Source: Labrenzia sp. 011 (lineage in GTDB: Bacteria; Pseudomonadota; Alphaproteobacteria; Rhizobiales; Stappiaceae). Taken from it: a stretch of DNA of 64,000 nucleotides. The DNA lies in the NCBI RefSeq assembly GCF_003075075.1, contig NZ_QCYM01000006.1:144765-208764 (forward strand), given 5' to 3'. The first letter of the stretch is position 1. Each line of letters starts with the position of its first letter. Made by a program: the position numbers and the translations under genes. Shown in pieces: positions 7,763 through 16,864 of this stretch. The notes beneath the pieces were generated by a model. It was given only the letters and a program-made list of their open reading frames with translations, made no database searches and was not told the DNA's origin.

Positions 7763-9148
7763 ATGAGCAATCGCATGTGGGGAGGCCGGTTCGCCGAAGG
7801 ACCGGACGCCATCATGGAGGAAATCAACGCCTCCATTGACTACGACCGGAAGCTATATAAGCAAGACATCGACGGCTCGAAAGCCCACGTGCGCATGCTC
7901 GCCGAAAAAGACATCGTGACGCGGGACGATGCCGACAAGATCGTTCAAGGTCTAGACACAATCCTGTCAGAGATCGAAAACGGCACATTCGTCTTTTCCC
8001 GGGCGCTGGAAGACATTCACATGAATATCGAGGCCCGGCTTGCCGAACTGGTCGGTCCAGCGGCGGGGCGTCTGCACACCGCGCGCTCCAGAAACGACCA
8101 GGTGGCCACCGACTTCCGCCTCTGGGTCCGGGACACCCTGGACACCCTGGACGATCAGCTGAGCGAGCTGATGCAGGTGCTTGCCGAAAAGGCGGAAACC
8201 CACGCGGGCGATGTCATGCCCGGTTTCACGCATCTGCAGTCCGCCCAGCCGGTCACCTTCGGACATCACCTGCTGGCCTATGTGGAAATGTTCTCCCGCG
8301 ACCGGGGCCGGGTGCGCGATGCGCGCCGGCGCATGAACGAATGCCCGCTCGGCGCCGCGGCGCTGGCCGGCACGTCCTTTCCGATCGACCGCAAGATGAC
8401 CGCCGACACCCTGGGCTTCGACCGGCCGTCGGCGAATTCGCTGGACGCGGTCTCGGACCGGGATTTCGTCATCGAGGCGCTTGCCGCGGCCTCGCTTTCC
8501 GCGATGCATCTCTCCCGCCTTGCCGAAGAGATCGTCATCTGGTGTTCGGCGCAGTTCGGTTTCGTCAAACTGTCGGACAAGTTCTCGACCGGTTCCTCCA
8601 TCATGCCGCAGAAGAAAAATCCGGACGCGGCGGAGCTGGTGCGCGCCAAGACCGGCCGGATCTACGGGTCCCTTCAGGCACTGCTGGTGATGATGAAGGG
8701 CCTGCCGCTCGCCTATTCCAAGGACATGCAGGAAGACAAGGAACAGGCGTTCGACGGTCTTGCCAGCATTTCCCTGGCGCTTGCGGCCATGACCGGCATG
8801 GTGCGGGACCTGGAGCCGGTGACGAAGACCATGAAGAAGGCGGCCGGCTCAGGCTATTCCACCGCGACGGATCTGGCGGACTGGCTTGTGCGGGTGCTCG
8901 GCCTGCCCTTCCGGGAGGCCCATCACGTCACCGGGCGGATCGTCGCGCTGGCCGTTGAACGCAATATCGAGCTGCACAAGATCCCGCTGGAGGACATGCA
9001 GGCGGTGGAGCCGAAAATCAATGCGGAGATCTTCTCGGTGCTTTCCGTCGACAAGTCGGTCCGCAGCCGCACCAGCTACGGCGGCACCTCGCCGGTCAAT
9101 GTGCGCAAACAGGCACGCCGCTGGCTGAAAGAGCTGTCGAAGGGGTGA
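7763..9148 (+). CDS. argH: Argininosuccinate lyase
   Basis: Last step of arginine synthesis: argininosuccinate to arginine and fumarate. At 461 residues it is full length. The family signature [11 protein letters not shown] sits near residues 280-290, with TARSRNDQ near 110 and HLQSAQP near 155. ATG 7763 is preceded by GGGACAGGA. The downstream lipoprotein gene (99 bases later) and lysA are on the same strand, as in many Hyphomicrobiales. Confidence 0.97.
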   Translation: MSNRMWGGRFAEGPDAIMEEINASIDYDRKLYKQDIDGSKAHVRMLAEKDIVTRDDADKIVQGLDTILSEIENGTFVFSRALEDIHMNIEARLAELVGPAAGRLHTARSRNDQVATDFRLWVRDTLDTLDDQLSELMQVLAEKAETHAGDVMPGFTHLQSAQPVTFGHHLLAYVEMFSRDRGRVRDARRRMNECPLGAAALAGTSFPIDRKMTADTLGFDRPSANSLDAVSDRDFVIEALAAASLSAMHLSRLAEEIVIWCSAQFGFVKLSDKFSTGSSIMPQKKNPDAAELVRAKTGRIYGSLQALLVMMKGLPLAYSKDMQEDKEQAFDGLASISLALAAMTGMVRDLEPVTKTMKKAAGSGYSTATDLADWLVRVLGLPFREAHHVTGRIVALAVERNIELHKIPLEDMQAVEPKINAEIFSVLSVDKSVRSRTSYGGTSPVNVRKQARRWLKELSKG

Positions 9149-9246
9149 GCGGCATTCAATCCTGGCGTGGGACGGCGGAGCGCGCTTGCCGAATTCCGCC
9201 TGTCATGCGAGGAGAGGAGCGGTAAGGGTTTGCGAAAAGGGCACGG

Positions 9247-9456
9247 ATGGTCATGAATTCCCGGTTAAAAGTTTTGGCGCTGCTCGGTCTTTGCCTGGGC
9301 CTGACCCTGGCCGGCTGCGGGCGAAAGGGCTCGCTGGACAATCCCGGCTCCCCGGAACCGCCGCAAGGGACTGCCGCAGATCCGGCGGCCAGCGCCGTCC
9401 CGCCGCAGGAACCGCAGAGCGATCAGTCGTTCTTCCTCGATTTCCTGATCAATTAA
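9247..9456 (+). CDS. lptM: LptM-like small lipoprotein
   Basis: A 69-residue lipoprotein precursor: positively charged N-terminus, hydrophobic core, lipobox LAGC with Cys24, then CGRKGSL, the hallmark of the short lipoproteins now called LptM (formerly YifL), which help the LPS translocon LptD mature. The remainder is a Pro/Ala/Gln-rich disordered tail. It lies between argH and lysA, the usual position for this small gene. ATG 9253 is an alternative start two codons later. Confidence 0.8.
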   Translation: MVMNSRLKVLALLGLCLGLTLAGCGRKGSLDNPGSPEPPQGTAADPAASAVPPQEPQSDQSFFLDFLIN

Positions 9457-9539
9457 GGTCCTCTGAGCCGTCAGAGCTTCCAGTCGCGTCGCCCGTTTCC
9501 ACGAGAAAACGGGCCGATCCATCCGCACGAGGGTATCCT

Positions 9540-10814
9540 TTGCATCACTTCGCCCATAAAAACGGTGCGCTTCATGCCGAAGACGTGGCGATCGAGGAGA
9601 TCGCCCGGGAAGTCGGCACGCCGTTCTATTGCTATTCCACGGCGACACTGACCCGGCATTACCAGGTCTTCGCCTCCGCCTTCGACGATATTCCGTCGCT
9701 GGTCTGCTATGCGATGAAGGCCAATTCGAACCAGGCCGTGCTGAAAACGCTGGCGGACCTTGGTGCGGGAATGGATGTCGTTTCGGAAGGCGAATTGCGC
9801 CGGGCGCGGGCGGCGGGTGTGCCAGCCGGCAAGATCGTTTTTTCCGGTGTGGGAAAAACCGAGGCTGAGCAGGCCTATGCGCTTGAAGAAGACATTCTCT
9901 GCTTCAATGTGGAATCCGAGCCCGAGTTGCGGCAGCTGTCGCGGGTCGCCAGCGAGATGGGCAGGACCGCGCGCATATCCATGCGCATCAATCCGGATGT
10001 GGATGCCAGAACCCACGCCAAGATCGCCACAGGCAAGGCGGAGAACAAGTTCGGCATTCCCTGGCAGCGGGCGCAGGAGGCTTATGCGGAAGCGGCCGGC
10101 CTGCCCGGACTGAAAGTCACCGGCATAGACATGCATATCGGTTCGCAGATCACCGAGCTGGAACCGTTCGACCAGGCATTTGCCCGGCTGGGGGAGCTGA
10201 TTTCCGGCTTGCGGGCGCAAGGGCACCAGATCGATCACGTCGATCTCGGCGGCGGGCTCGGCATTCCCTATGTCACCGACAACGAACCGCCGCCGCATCC
10301 GGATGCCTATGCGCAGGTGGTCAAGAAGCATGTGCGGGAACTGGACTGCAAGGTGATGTTCGAGCCGGGCCGCATGATCGCCGGCAACGCGGGCATCCTG
10401 GTGACCAGCGTCATCTATGTGAAGGAAGGTGCGGACAAGACCTTCGTGATCGTGGACGGCGCGATGAACGATCTCATCCGGCCCACCCTTTACGAAGCCT
10501 ATCATGAGGTGCGCCCGGTTCGCGAAAACGCGGAGGAAAGCGGTCGAATCAAGGCGGATATCGTCGGTCCGGTCTGCGAAACGGGCGATTTCCTCGCCCA
10601 GAACCGCGACATGGCAAGGGTGAATGCTGGGGATATGTTGGCGGTCTATTCCGCCGGCGCCTACGGGGCGGTTCAGTCCAGCACCTATAATTCCCGGCTG
10701 CTGGTGCCGGAAGTCCTCGTAAACGCTGATCAATTCGCCGTTGTCCGGCCGAGGACCAGCTATGAAGACCTGCTCGGACTCGACCGCATTCCGGACTGGC
10801 TCAAGGGTTCGTGA
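9540..10814 (+). CDS. lysA: Diaminopimelate decarboxylase
   Basis: PLP enzyme converting meso-diaminopimelate to lysine; 424 residues with the start chosen here. The PLP lysine lies in CYAMKANSN (Lys60). HIGSQI, EPGRMIAGNAG and GPVCETGDF are present. I chose TTG 9540 because it gives the family N-terminus (HHFAHKNG...LHAEDVA) and has GAGGG six bases upstream. A longer in-frame reading back to 9186 would run through lptM and has no ribosome site. No ATG occurs in frame before the catalytic domain. Confidence 0.95.
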   Translation: MHHFAHKNGALHAEDVAIEEIAREVGTPFYCYSTATLTRHYQVFASAFDDIPSLVCYAMKANSNQAVLKTLADLGAGMDVVSEGELRRARAAGVPAGKIVFSGVGKTEAEQAYALEEDILCFNVESEPELRQLSRVASEMGRTARISMRINPDVDARTHAKIATGKAENKFGIPWQRAQEAYAEAAGLPGLKVTGIDMHIGSQITELEPFDQAFARLGELISGLRAQGHQIDHVDLGGGLGIPYVTDNEPPPHPDAYAQVVKKHVRELDCKVMFEPGRMIAGNAGILVTSVIYVKEGADKTFVIVDGAMNDLIRPTLYEAYHEVRPVRENAEESGRIKADIVGPVCETGDFLAQNRDMARVNAGDMLAVYSAGAYGAVQSSTYNSRLLVPEVLVNADQFAVVRPRTSYEDLLGLDRIPDWLKGS

Positions 10815-10952
10815 CCGAAACTTCTGCCAATTAATTGATTGAACAGGTTGCCGCACAGGCTCCTTTGCCTCACCTTGTTGTCTGGTGGGCAGGTCCTGCG
10901 GGCTGCGCTTTCAAGAAGAGCGGCATTTGCGGGATACGAACCGGAGGTGCTC

Positions 10953-13535
10953 TTGAGCGCGAACGACAGCCAGCAGGATATCAACGGCCCGGAAACGTCC
11001 GGGTCCGGCGCGCGCCGGAATTTCATCAGAAGCCGTCTGGAGACGCTTGTCCGGCACAGCCGCACGGTCCTGTTCGTGGAACGCTTGTGGCGGGCGCTGC
11101 TGCCGGTTCTCGTGGTTGCCGGTGTGTTCGTCGGCCTGTCCTGGCTCGGCCTCTGGCTGATGCTTCCCGCCTGGGCGGGACTTGCGGGCGTGATCTGTTT
11201 TGCTATCGCCGGAATCTGGGCCGCCAAGGACCTGTTCCGGCTTTCCTGGCCCACGCGCGACGAGGCGCTGGCCCGTGTCGAAAAGGCGTCGGGCACTGTG
11301 CACCGGCCCCTGTCCACCCTTGAAGACGATCTTTCGGTCGGCGCGGAGAACCCGGAAAGCCGGGCCATCTGGGCGTTGCATCTTCGCCGGACGGCGGAGG
11401 CCGTCGCCGCAATCCGCTCCAGGGGACCGGATCCCAAGGCCTATCGCCGCGACCCGTGGGCGCTGCGGGTGCTGGCGGCCTGTCTGCTGGTCATCGGATT
11501 TGCCACCGCGAGCGGCGACCATCTGGGGCGTGTCGTCTCCGCCTTCCAGAATCCGTTCAAGACAGTGGAAGCGCCGAGCCGGCTCGATGCCTGGGTGACC
11601 CCTCCTTTCTACACCAGCGAAGCGCCCATCTATCTGACCGGAGAAAGCGCGCAGCTGCGGGAACCGGGAACGCCCGTGTCCGTTCCCGAAGGCTCGGTCC
11701 TGGTCGTCAGGACGCAGGGCGCTCAAGAACTGTCGATGACCTTCGCCGGCGCCGATGACGCGGAACCGCGGGTCATTCAGCCGGAAGAGAGCGATGATAC
11801 GGAGGATCCGGCACTGCGCAAGCTTCTGCCGGTCGAGCGGCGCCTCAGGCTGGAAACCACTGGAATTGTCGAGCTTCTGAACGGCGATGAGCCGATGATG
11901 AGCTTCGTCTTTGCGGTCCGTCCGGACCATGCGCCGGAAATCCGGCTGACCGACGATCCGGAGGAACAGCTTAGCGGGGCGTTGAAATTTTCCTATCTGG
12001 TGAACGACGACTATGGTGTCGTGTCCGCCGAGGCCCGCATTTCGCCGGTGCCCGACCCGCAACACGGGGACCGCGTCGCTCGGCCGCTGGTCGAGGCTCC
12101 GGTCTTTCCCCTGTCGTTGCCGGCGCGTGCGGGCACCGCCAAGACGGCGGAGACCATCCGCGATCTGACATCCCATCCCTGGGCCGGGTCGGAGGTGGAT
12201 CTGACCCTGCTGGCCCGGGACCAGGCAGATCAGGAGGGGCTGTCGTCCGCCTACCGGATCACCCTGCCCCAGCGCCGGTTCAGCAAGCCGCTGGCTCGCG
12301 CGGTCGTTGAACAGCGCCGCAATCTGGCGCTCGATGCGCAAAATCATCCGCAGGTCATCACCGCCTTTGACGCATTGCTGCTCGCGCCTGAAATGTTCGA
12401 CTACAAGGCGCGCGACTATCTCGGCATGCGGTTCGCCTATGGCGAGCTGACAGAGGCGCATACGGATGAGGAGCTGACGGCGCTTCTGCCGCTTCTGTGG
12501 GATCTTGCGCTGTCGATCGAGGACGGCGACCTGTCGGAAGCCGAACGCAAGCTGAGAGACGCTCAGGAGGCCTTGCGCAAGGCTCTCGAGGACGGTGCGA
12601 GTGACGAGGAGATCGCCAAGCTCACCCAGGACGTCCGGGAGGCCCTTCAGGAATTCATGCAGGCGCTTGCCGAGCAGATGCGGCAGAATCCCCAGGTGAT
12701 GCAGAATTTCGAAAGCAACCAGCAGACGCTCAGTCAGCAGGATCTGAGCGAAATGCTGGACAGGATCGAGGAGCTGGCGCGCACGGGGTCCCGGGACGCG
12801 GCCCGGGAGCTTCTGGCGCAGATGCAGCGGATGCTGGAAAATCTCCAGGCCGGCCGGCCGCAGATGTCGCCGAATGCCATGTCGAGCGAAATGATGGAAA
12901 TGCTCAACCAGCTCGGCGAGATGATCCAGCGGCAACAGCAGCTCATGGACGACACGCACCGGTTCAATCAGGACCAGCAGCAGCAAGGGCAACAGCAGCA
13001 GGGACAGCAGGGTGAGAGCCAGCAGGGTCAGGGGGAACAACTGACCATGGAACAGCTGGAGCAGATGCTGCAGCAGCTTCAGCAGGGCCAGGGCGACCTT
13101 GCTCAGCAGCTCGAGCAGCTCATGGAGCAGCTCGGCCAGAACGGCATGGGTCAGAACGAGGCGCTGGGCGAAGCGGGCGACTCCATGGGCCAGGCGCAGG
13201 ACTCGCTGGGTAAAGGTCAGGGCCAGCAGGCGCTCGGTCAGCAGGGCAGCGCCCTGGATGCCCTCAGACGCGGGGCGCAGGGCCTGAGCGAACAGATGAT
13301 GGGACAGGGAGAAGGAATGGGCGCTTCGAACGGTCCCTCGCCGCTTGACGAGGATCCGCTCGGCCGACCGCGCCGTACCGAAGGTCCTGATTACAACAAC
13401 CGGGTGCGCATTCCAGATGAAATCGACGTCCAGAGGGCCAGACGCATTCTGGAAGAACTCCGCCGCCGCTTTTCCGATCCGTCCCGTCCGAAGCTGGAAC
13501 TGGACTATCTGGAACGGTTGCTGAAGCGCTATTGA
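10953..13535 (+). CDS. TIGR02302/DUF4175 family membrane protein
   Basis: Large protein of unknown function (860 residues from TTG 10953) conserved in Hyphomicrobiales. Two or three N-terminal membrane helices lie around residues 40-85, with another near 160-175. A long soluble part follows. From about residue 560 on it is helical and Glu/Gln/Met-rich, with a pronounced glutamine-rich segment (nucleotides about 12,920-13,250), and the C-terminal block has DEIDVQRARRILEELRRR. TTG 10953 has GGAGG five bases upstream; an earlier in-frame TTG at 10839 lacks one. Probably an envelope protein. Confidence 0.85.
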   Translation: MSANDSQQDINGPETSGSGARRNFIRSRLETLVRHSRTVLFVERLWRALLPVLVVAGVFVGLSWLGLWLMLPAWAGLAGVICFAIAGIWAAKDLFRLSWPTRDEALARVEKASGTVHRPLSTLEDDLSVGAENPESRAIWALHLRRTAEAVAAIRSRGPDPKAYRRDPWALRVLAACLLVIGFATASGDHLGRVVSAFQNPFKTVEAPSRLDAWVTPPFYTSEAPIYLTGESAQLREPGTPVSVPEGSVLVVRTQGAQELSMTFAGADDAEPRVIQPEESDDTEDPALRKLLPVERRLRLETTGIVELLNGDEPMMSFVFAVRPDHAPEIRLTDDPEEQLSGALKFSYLVNDDYGVVSAEARISPVPDPQHGDRVARPLVEAPVFPLSLPARAGTAKTAETIRDLTSHPWAGSEVDLTLLARDQADQEGLSSAYRITLPQRRFSKPLARAVVEQRRNLALDAQNHPQVITAFDALLLAPEMFDYKARDYLGMRFAYGELTEAHTDEELTALLPLLWDLALSIEDGDLSEAERKLRDAQEALRKALEDGASDEEIAKLTQDVREALQEFMQALAEQMRQNPQVMQNFESNQQTLSQQDLSEMLDRIEELARTGSRDAARELLAQMQRMLENLQAGRPQMSPNAMSSEMMEMLNQLGEMIQRQQQLMDDTHRFNQDQQQQGQQQQGQQGESQQGQGEQLTMEQLEQMLQQLQQGQGDLAQQLEQLMEQLGQNGMGQNEALGEAGDSMGQAQDSLGKGQGQQALGQQGSALDALRRGAQGLSEQMMGQGEGMGASNGPSPLDEDPLGRPRRTEGPDYNNRVRIPDEIDVQRARRILEELRRRFSDPSRPKLELDYLERLLKRY

Positions 13536-13658
13536 TCCGGGGTCGTTCGTCCGTTCCGGTCAGTAGCGTGACTGCGTCCGCCCACGGTTTCAGGAGCTCA
13601 GGTCCGTGCGCATGGGCGATTCAGTCTCGAGTCTCTTCCCGCCCTTTGCCCACGACAC

Positions 13659-13691
13659 AAAAAACCCGTCGGAACAGATTGTCCGGGCGGG
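13659..13691 (-). terminator. Terminator after the response regulator gene
   Basis: On the minus strand, a two-part stem (CCCG...CGGG outside, CGGA...TCCG inside) is followed by six Ts. It lies about 33 bases after the response regulator stop. Confidence 0.6.
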
Positions 13692-13723
13692 GATTGTTAT
13701 CCTGCGGAGCTTCTGTCCGGATG

Positions 13724-14119
13724 TCAGGCGTAGCGGCGGGTCTCCTGCACGGTCTCTCCGGCGATGGCGCCGCGCACGGCCTTGCGGATATCGGCGAGCG
13801 AAAACGGCTTGGTGACCACGTCATGAACCAGCGAGTCCAGCCCGTTCGCCCGTTCCCGCTGATCCGCGAAACCGGTCATCAGCAGGATGGGCATGCGCGG
13901 ATAGTCGCGCGCGGCCTGAAGCGCGAGCGCGATACCGTCCATGACCGGCATCTTGATGTCGGACAGAAGAAGATCATATCCGCCCTTGTCGCGGGTCAGG
14001 ATCTCCACCGCTTCACCGCCGTCTTCGGCTGCCTCGACGCTGTGTCCGTCAAGTTCCAGGGCCCGCTTCACGAAGCTGCGGACCGCTTCATCGTCTTCCG
14101 TTAGAAGAATGCGAGCCAT
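13724..14119 (-). CDS. Single-domain response regulator (CheY/CpdR-like)
   Basis: A lone receiver domain of 131 residues with no output domain. Phospho-acceptor Asp54 lies in LLLSDIKMP, with acidic residues at 9-10, Thr82 in LLMTGFAD and Lys104 in VTKPF, so the phosphorylation site is complete. It resembles a conserved rhizobial single-domain regulator; CpdR is a more distant possibility. ATG 14119 has a GGGGGAG site 5 bases upstream; GTG 14125 is too close to that site. It directly follows hpt (separated by 2 bases), as third gene of an operon. Confidence 0.88.
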   Translation of the reverse strand: MARILLTEDDEAVRSFVKRALELDGHSVEAAEDGGEAVEILTRDKGGYDLLLSDIKMPVMDGIALALQAARDYPRMPILLMTGFADQRERANGLDSLVHDVVTKPFSLADIRKAVRGAIAGETVQETRRYA

Positions 14120-14121
14120 GC

Positions 14122-14685
14122 TCACTCCCCCGTCTTGCCGGCTTCTGCGACCTCATCTGAGGCAACGACGTATCCGATATAGGGCAACTGCCGCCAAGCA
14201 TGACCCATATCCATACCATATCCGACCACAAACTTATCTGGACAGGCAAAACCCACATAGTCGGCAGATATGGCAGCTTTGCGGCGCTCCGGTTTGTCGA
14301 GCAACGCTGCGATTTTTACGGAGCGGGCGCCGCGGTTGACGAGCCGCTCGCGTGCGAAAGCGAGCGTGCGGCCTGATTCGAGGATATCATCCACCAAAAT
14401 GATATCCCGGCCGTTAACGTCACTTTCGACATCGCGCAAAACACGGATGGTCTCCGAACCTTCCGTCCCGGCGCCGTAGGACGACAGGTGAATGAATTCC
14501 ATTTCCGGTTGGAGGCCAGCCCTGTGCATTGCCCGGACGAGATCCGCGGCGAAGATGAAGCTGCCCTTCAGCACCGCGACGACCAGCAGGTCGCTCGGCT
14601 TTCCCTCCGCGATTTCCTCGGCGAGCGAGGCAACCCGCAAGGCAATGGCGTCTTCATCGAACAATGTGAGAATGTTGGCGGTCAT
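14122..14685 (-). CDS. hpt: Hypoxanthine phosphoribosyltransferase
   Basis: Purine salvage: hypoxanthine/guanine plus PRPP to IMP/GMP. The PRPP-binding motif LVDDILESGRT is at residues 97-107, and the LKGSF loop is at 39-43. Length 187 residues. ATG 14685 lies 3 bases from the stop of the upstream zinc-ribbon gene; a GTG two codons earlier (14691) would overlap it. It shares a transcript with the zinc-ribbon gene before it and the response regulator after it. Confidence 0.95.
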   Translation of the reverse strand: MTANILTLFDEDAIALRVASLAEEIAEGKPSDLLVVAVLKGSFIFAADLVRAMHRAGLQPEMEFIHLSSYGAGTEGSETIRVLRDVESDVNGRDIILVDDILESGRTLAFARERLVNRGARSVKIAALLDKPERRKAAISADYVGFACPDKFVVGYGMDMGHAWRQLPYIGYVVASDEVAEAGKTGE

Positions 14686-14687
14686 GG

Positions 14688-15629
14688 TCACTCTAGAACT
14701 ATCTGTTTGTTGCCGCGATTGACAAACCGGACCTGGATATCCGTCGCCCCCACGGGGGGGTCGGTCAGGATGGTTCTGAATCTGGTTTCATCAAGGGCGT
14801 TTAAGGACGTGGTGCGGGGCTCCACGGTCCAGGCGTAGACTTCCTGCAGGTCGCCGCTGCGAATGGCAAGGCGGACCGCGGGAACAACATTCGTTTCGTC
14901 GAGCAGGTTGCGGATCGACCCTTCGACCACCAGCACCCGGTTGCCGTCCTCGACCTCGGTGAAGGTCCTCAGGTTCCTGAATTCCAGGCCGCGCAGGTTG
15001 ACGTCGAAGCCGATCATCTGGAAAAGGCTGGCGAGATCGGGAGACTGCTTGACGATATTGTCCCGCATCAGGACGAACAGGATGCAGGCGACCAGGGCAA
15101 TGCCGAACAGGGCAAATCCTCCCAGACGCCGGAAATTGCGCCGGAAGAGCCAGTTGATTACCGCGCTGACATGGTCTCGGCGAAACTTGTCCGGATTGAC
15201 GATGATCTTGGGACGCTTGGCGTGCGTTTCGACATCGTTGCTGCCGTCATCGGCCTCTTCGTCCTGCAGATCGGCTGCGAACTTGCGTTCGTCGGCTGCG
15301 ACAAGGGGCGGCGGGGGCGGTGCGACGGGGGGAATATCCTTTTTTGCCGCGACCAGGCTGTCCGCTGCGTCCCCGGGAAGGGTGCTGCCGACATCTTCCT
15401 CGGCGTCGGCGGTCCAGTCGGCTTCCTCGGCCGTGTCCGCGACATCTTCCGGAACGGGAGTGGCGTCTTCCTCGTCCGGGATCTCGAAACCTATCGGGCC
15501 CTCTTCGACGTCGGGAGACACGAACCAGCGATTGCCGCATTTGGCGCACTTCACACTGCGTCCTTCCGGACCGAGTGCCTCTGCACCGATCTCGTAGGAC
15601 GTACTGCAGTCCGGACATTTGATCTTCAT
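14688..15629 (-). CDS. MJ0042-type zinc-ribbon membrane protein
   Basis: 313 residues. The N-terminus has a CxxC-x19-CxxC zinc ribbon (Cys5, Cys8, Cys28, Cys31), followed by a long acidic, low-complexity linker, one transmembrane helix (about residues 168-190), and a C-terminal FxxG-type beta domain (about 200-313), probably periplasmic. MJ0042 zinc-ribbon proteins of this kind are widespread in Alphaproteobacteria; their role is unclear, but the layout resembles an envelope or sigma-factor-like sensor. First gene of the leftward operon with hpt and the response regulator, divergent from ftsE. Confidence 0.85.
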   Translation of the reverse strand: MKIKCPDCSTSYEIGAEALGPEGRSVKCAKCGNRWFVSPDVEEGPIGFEIPDEEDATPVPEDVADTAEEADWTADAEEDVGSTLPGDAADSLVAAKKDIPPVAPPPPPLVAADERKFAADLQDEEADDGSNDVETHAKRPKIIVNPDKFRRDHVSAVINWLFRRNFRRLGGFALFGIALVACILFVLMRDNIVKQSPDLASLFQMIGFDVNLRGLEFRNLRTFTEVEDGNRVLVVEGSIRNLLDETNVVPAVRLAIRSGDLQEVYAWTVEPRTTSLNALDETRFRTILTDPPVGATDIQVRFVNRGNKQIVLE

Positions 15630-16197
15630 TCGTGAAGACCTCTCGTCATGGCGTGCTCACACGGTTCGTTCATCGACATCACCTGCCTCATGGAATTCAC
15701 AGGAAAGCAGGTTGTTTCCCTTCAGGTGCCGGATCATCCTGTCTCCGTCCGGCAGGACGCGACCGGCTCCGGATCGCCGGGCCAGACTTACGGTTATCAT
15801 GATTGGAGCGCGGATCGGTCCTCAATTGAAGAAAAGCACAGGAAAGTGCGGTTGTTTGGCGTCAATTCCGGCAGAGGCATGGCCTTCGGCGGATGAAAGC
15901 GTGCAAGGAAGGGCGCGGACCCGGAATCCGGGGCGCCGTGGTGCAATGGAGGCTTCACGGGTTGCGCATGGTGCGGTATGCCTTGCATGGTCTATCCGCG
16001 CGCTCCTCAACGGGTCCTGTTTCATGCGGCGGCGGCGCTCTCCGTCGTCCTGTCGGGGCGGCCCGGCCGGCAGGAAATACTGGACAAGGACCGGCAAATC
16101 CCGCGACGGGGTTTCAGCTGTCCAATGGACCTTTATTTGATTAATGCAACGTTAACGACGAAGCCGTAGCGTCGGTCCATCAACAGGAGTCGCATTT
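15630..16197. other. Intergenic region between zinc-ribbon gene and ftsE
   Basis: 568 bases between two divergent genes. Short open frames on the plus strand lack good ribosome sites and recognisable content, so I call no gene. The only feature I can support is the CtrA-type box at 16141-16155 near the right end. Confidence 0.6.
16141..16155 (+). promoter_or_regulatory. Perfect CtrA-type box upstream of ftsE
   Basis: TTAA-TGCAACG-TTAA followed by C, an exact match to the CtrA consensus TTAA-N7-TTAAC. It ends 42 bases before the GTG start of ftsE. Confidence 0.6.
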
Positions 16198-16857
16198 GTG
16201 ATCCGCTTCGAAAATGTCGGATTGAGATACGGGATGGGTCCCGAGATCCTGCAGGATCTGACGTTTCAGATCGAGCAGCAGTCCTTCCAGTTTCTGACCG
16301 GTCCGTCCGGGGCCGGGAAAACCAGCCTGATCAGGCTTCTGTTCATGTCGCTGCGGCCGACGCGCGGCCTGATCAAGGTTTTCAACCGCGATCTGAGCAT
16401 TATCGAGAAACAGGAACTGCCGAAGCTCCGGCGCAAGATCGGCGTGGTGTTCCAGGATTTCCGCCTGCTGAACCACCTGACGACCTATGAAAATGTCGCC
16501 CTGCCGCTGCGGGTTGTCGGCAAGGAGGAGAGCGAGTACCGCTCGGATGTGATCGATCTTCTCAAGTGGGTGGGGCTGGGGGAGCGGATGCATGTCCTGC
16601 CCCCGGTGCTGTCCGGCGGAGAAAAACAGCGCGCGGCCATCGCCCGGGCGCTGATCACCCGGCCAGACGTGCTGCTGGCGGACGAGCCGACCGGAAACGT
16701 GGATCCGCCGCTGGCCCGCCGCCTGTTGCGTCTTTTCATTGAATTGAACAAACTCGGCACTTCCGTTGTGATTGCAACGCACGATATCACCCTCCTGGAA
16801 CAGGTGGATGCCCGGCGTATGGTATTGACGGACGGGCGTCTCGCAATCTTTGACTAG
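16198..16857 (+). CDS. ftsE: Cell division ATP-binding protein FtsE
   Basis: Cytoplasmic ATPase of the FtsEX complex, which couples division-ring assembly to septal peptidoglycan hydrolysis. 219 residues. Walker A GPSGAGKTS is at 35-43, ABC signature LSGGEKQ near 138-144, and Walker B LLADEPTGN near 159-167. Start is GTG 16198, 8 bases after AGGAG. The ftsX ATG lies 8 bases after the ftsE stop, with its ribosome site overlapping the ftsE end. A CtrA-type box precedes it. Confidence 0.96.
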   Translation: MIRFENVGLRYGMGPEILQDLTFQIEQQSFQFLTGPSGAGKTSLIRLLFMSLRPTRGLIKVFNRDLSIIEKQELPKLRRKIGVVFQDFRLLNHLTTYENVALPLRVVGKEESEYRSDVIDLLKWVGLGERMHVLPPVLSGGEKQRAAIARALITRPDVLLADEPTGNVDPPLARRLLRLFIELNKLGTSVVIATHDITLLEQVDARRMVLTDGRLAIFD

Positions 16858-16864
16858 GAGGAAA

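Noticed and set aside
10911..13040. A 709-codon minus-strand frame opposite the TIGR02302 gene
   Set aside because: Leu/Arg/His-rich translation without a ribosome site or recognisable domain; opposite a clear gene.
15648..15896. An 82-codon plus-strand frame upstream of ftsE
   Set aside because: No ribosome site, no recognisable content, ordinary composition for non-coding GC-rich DNA.
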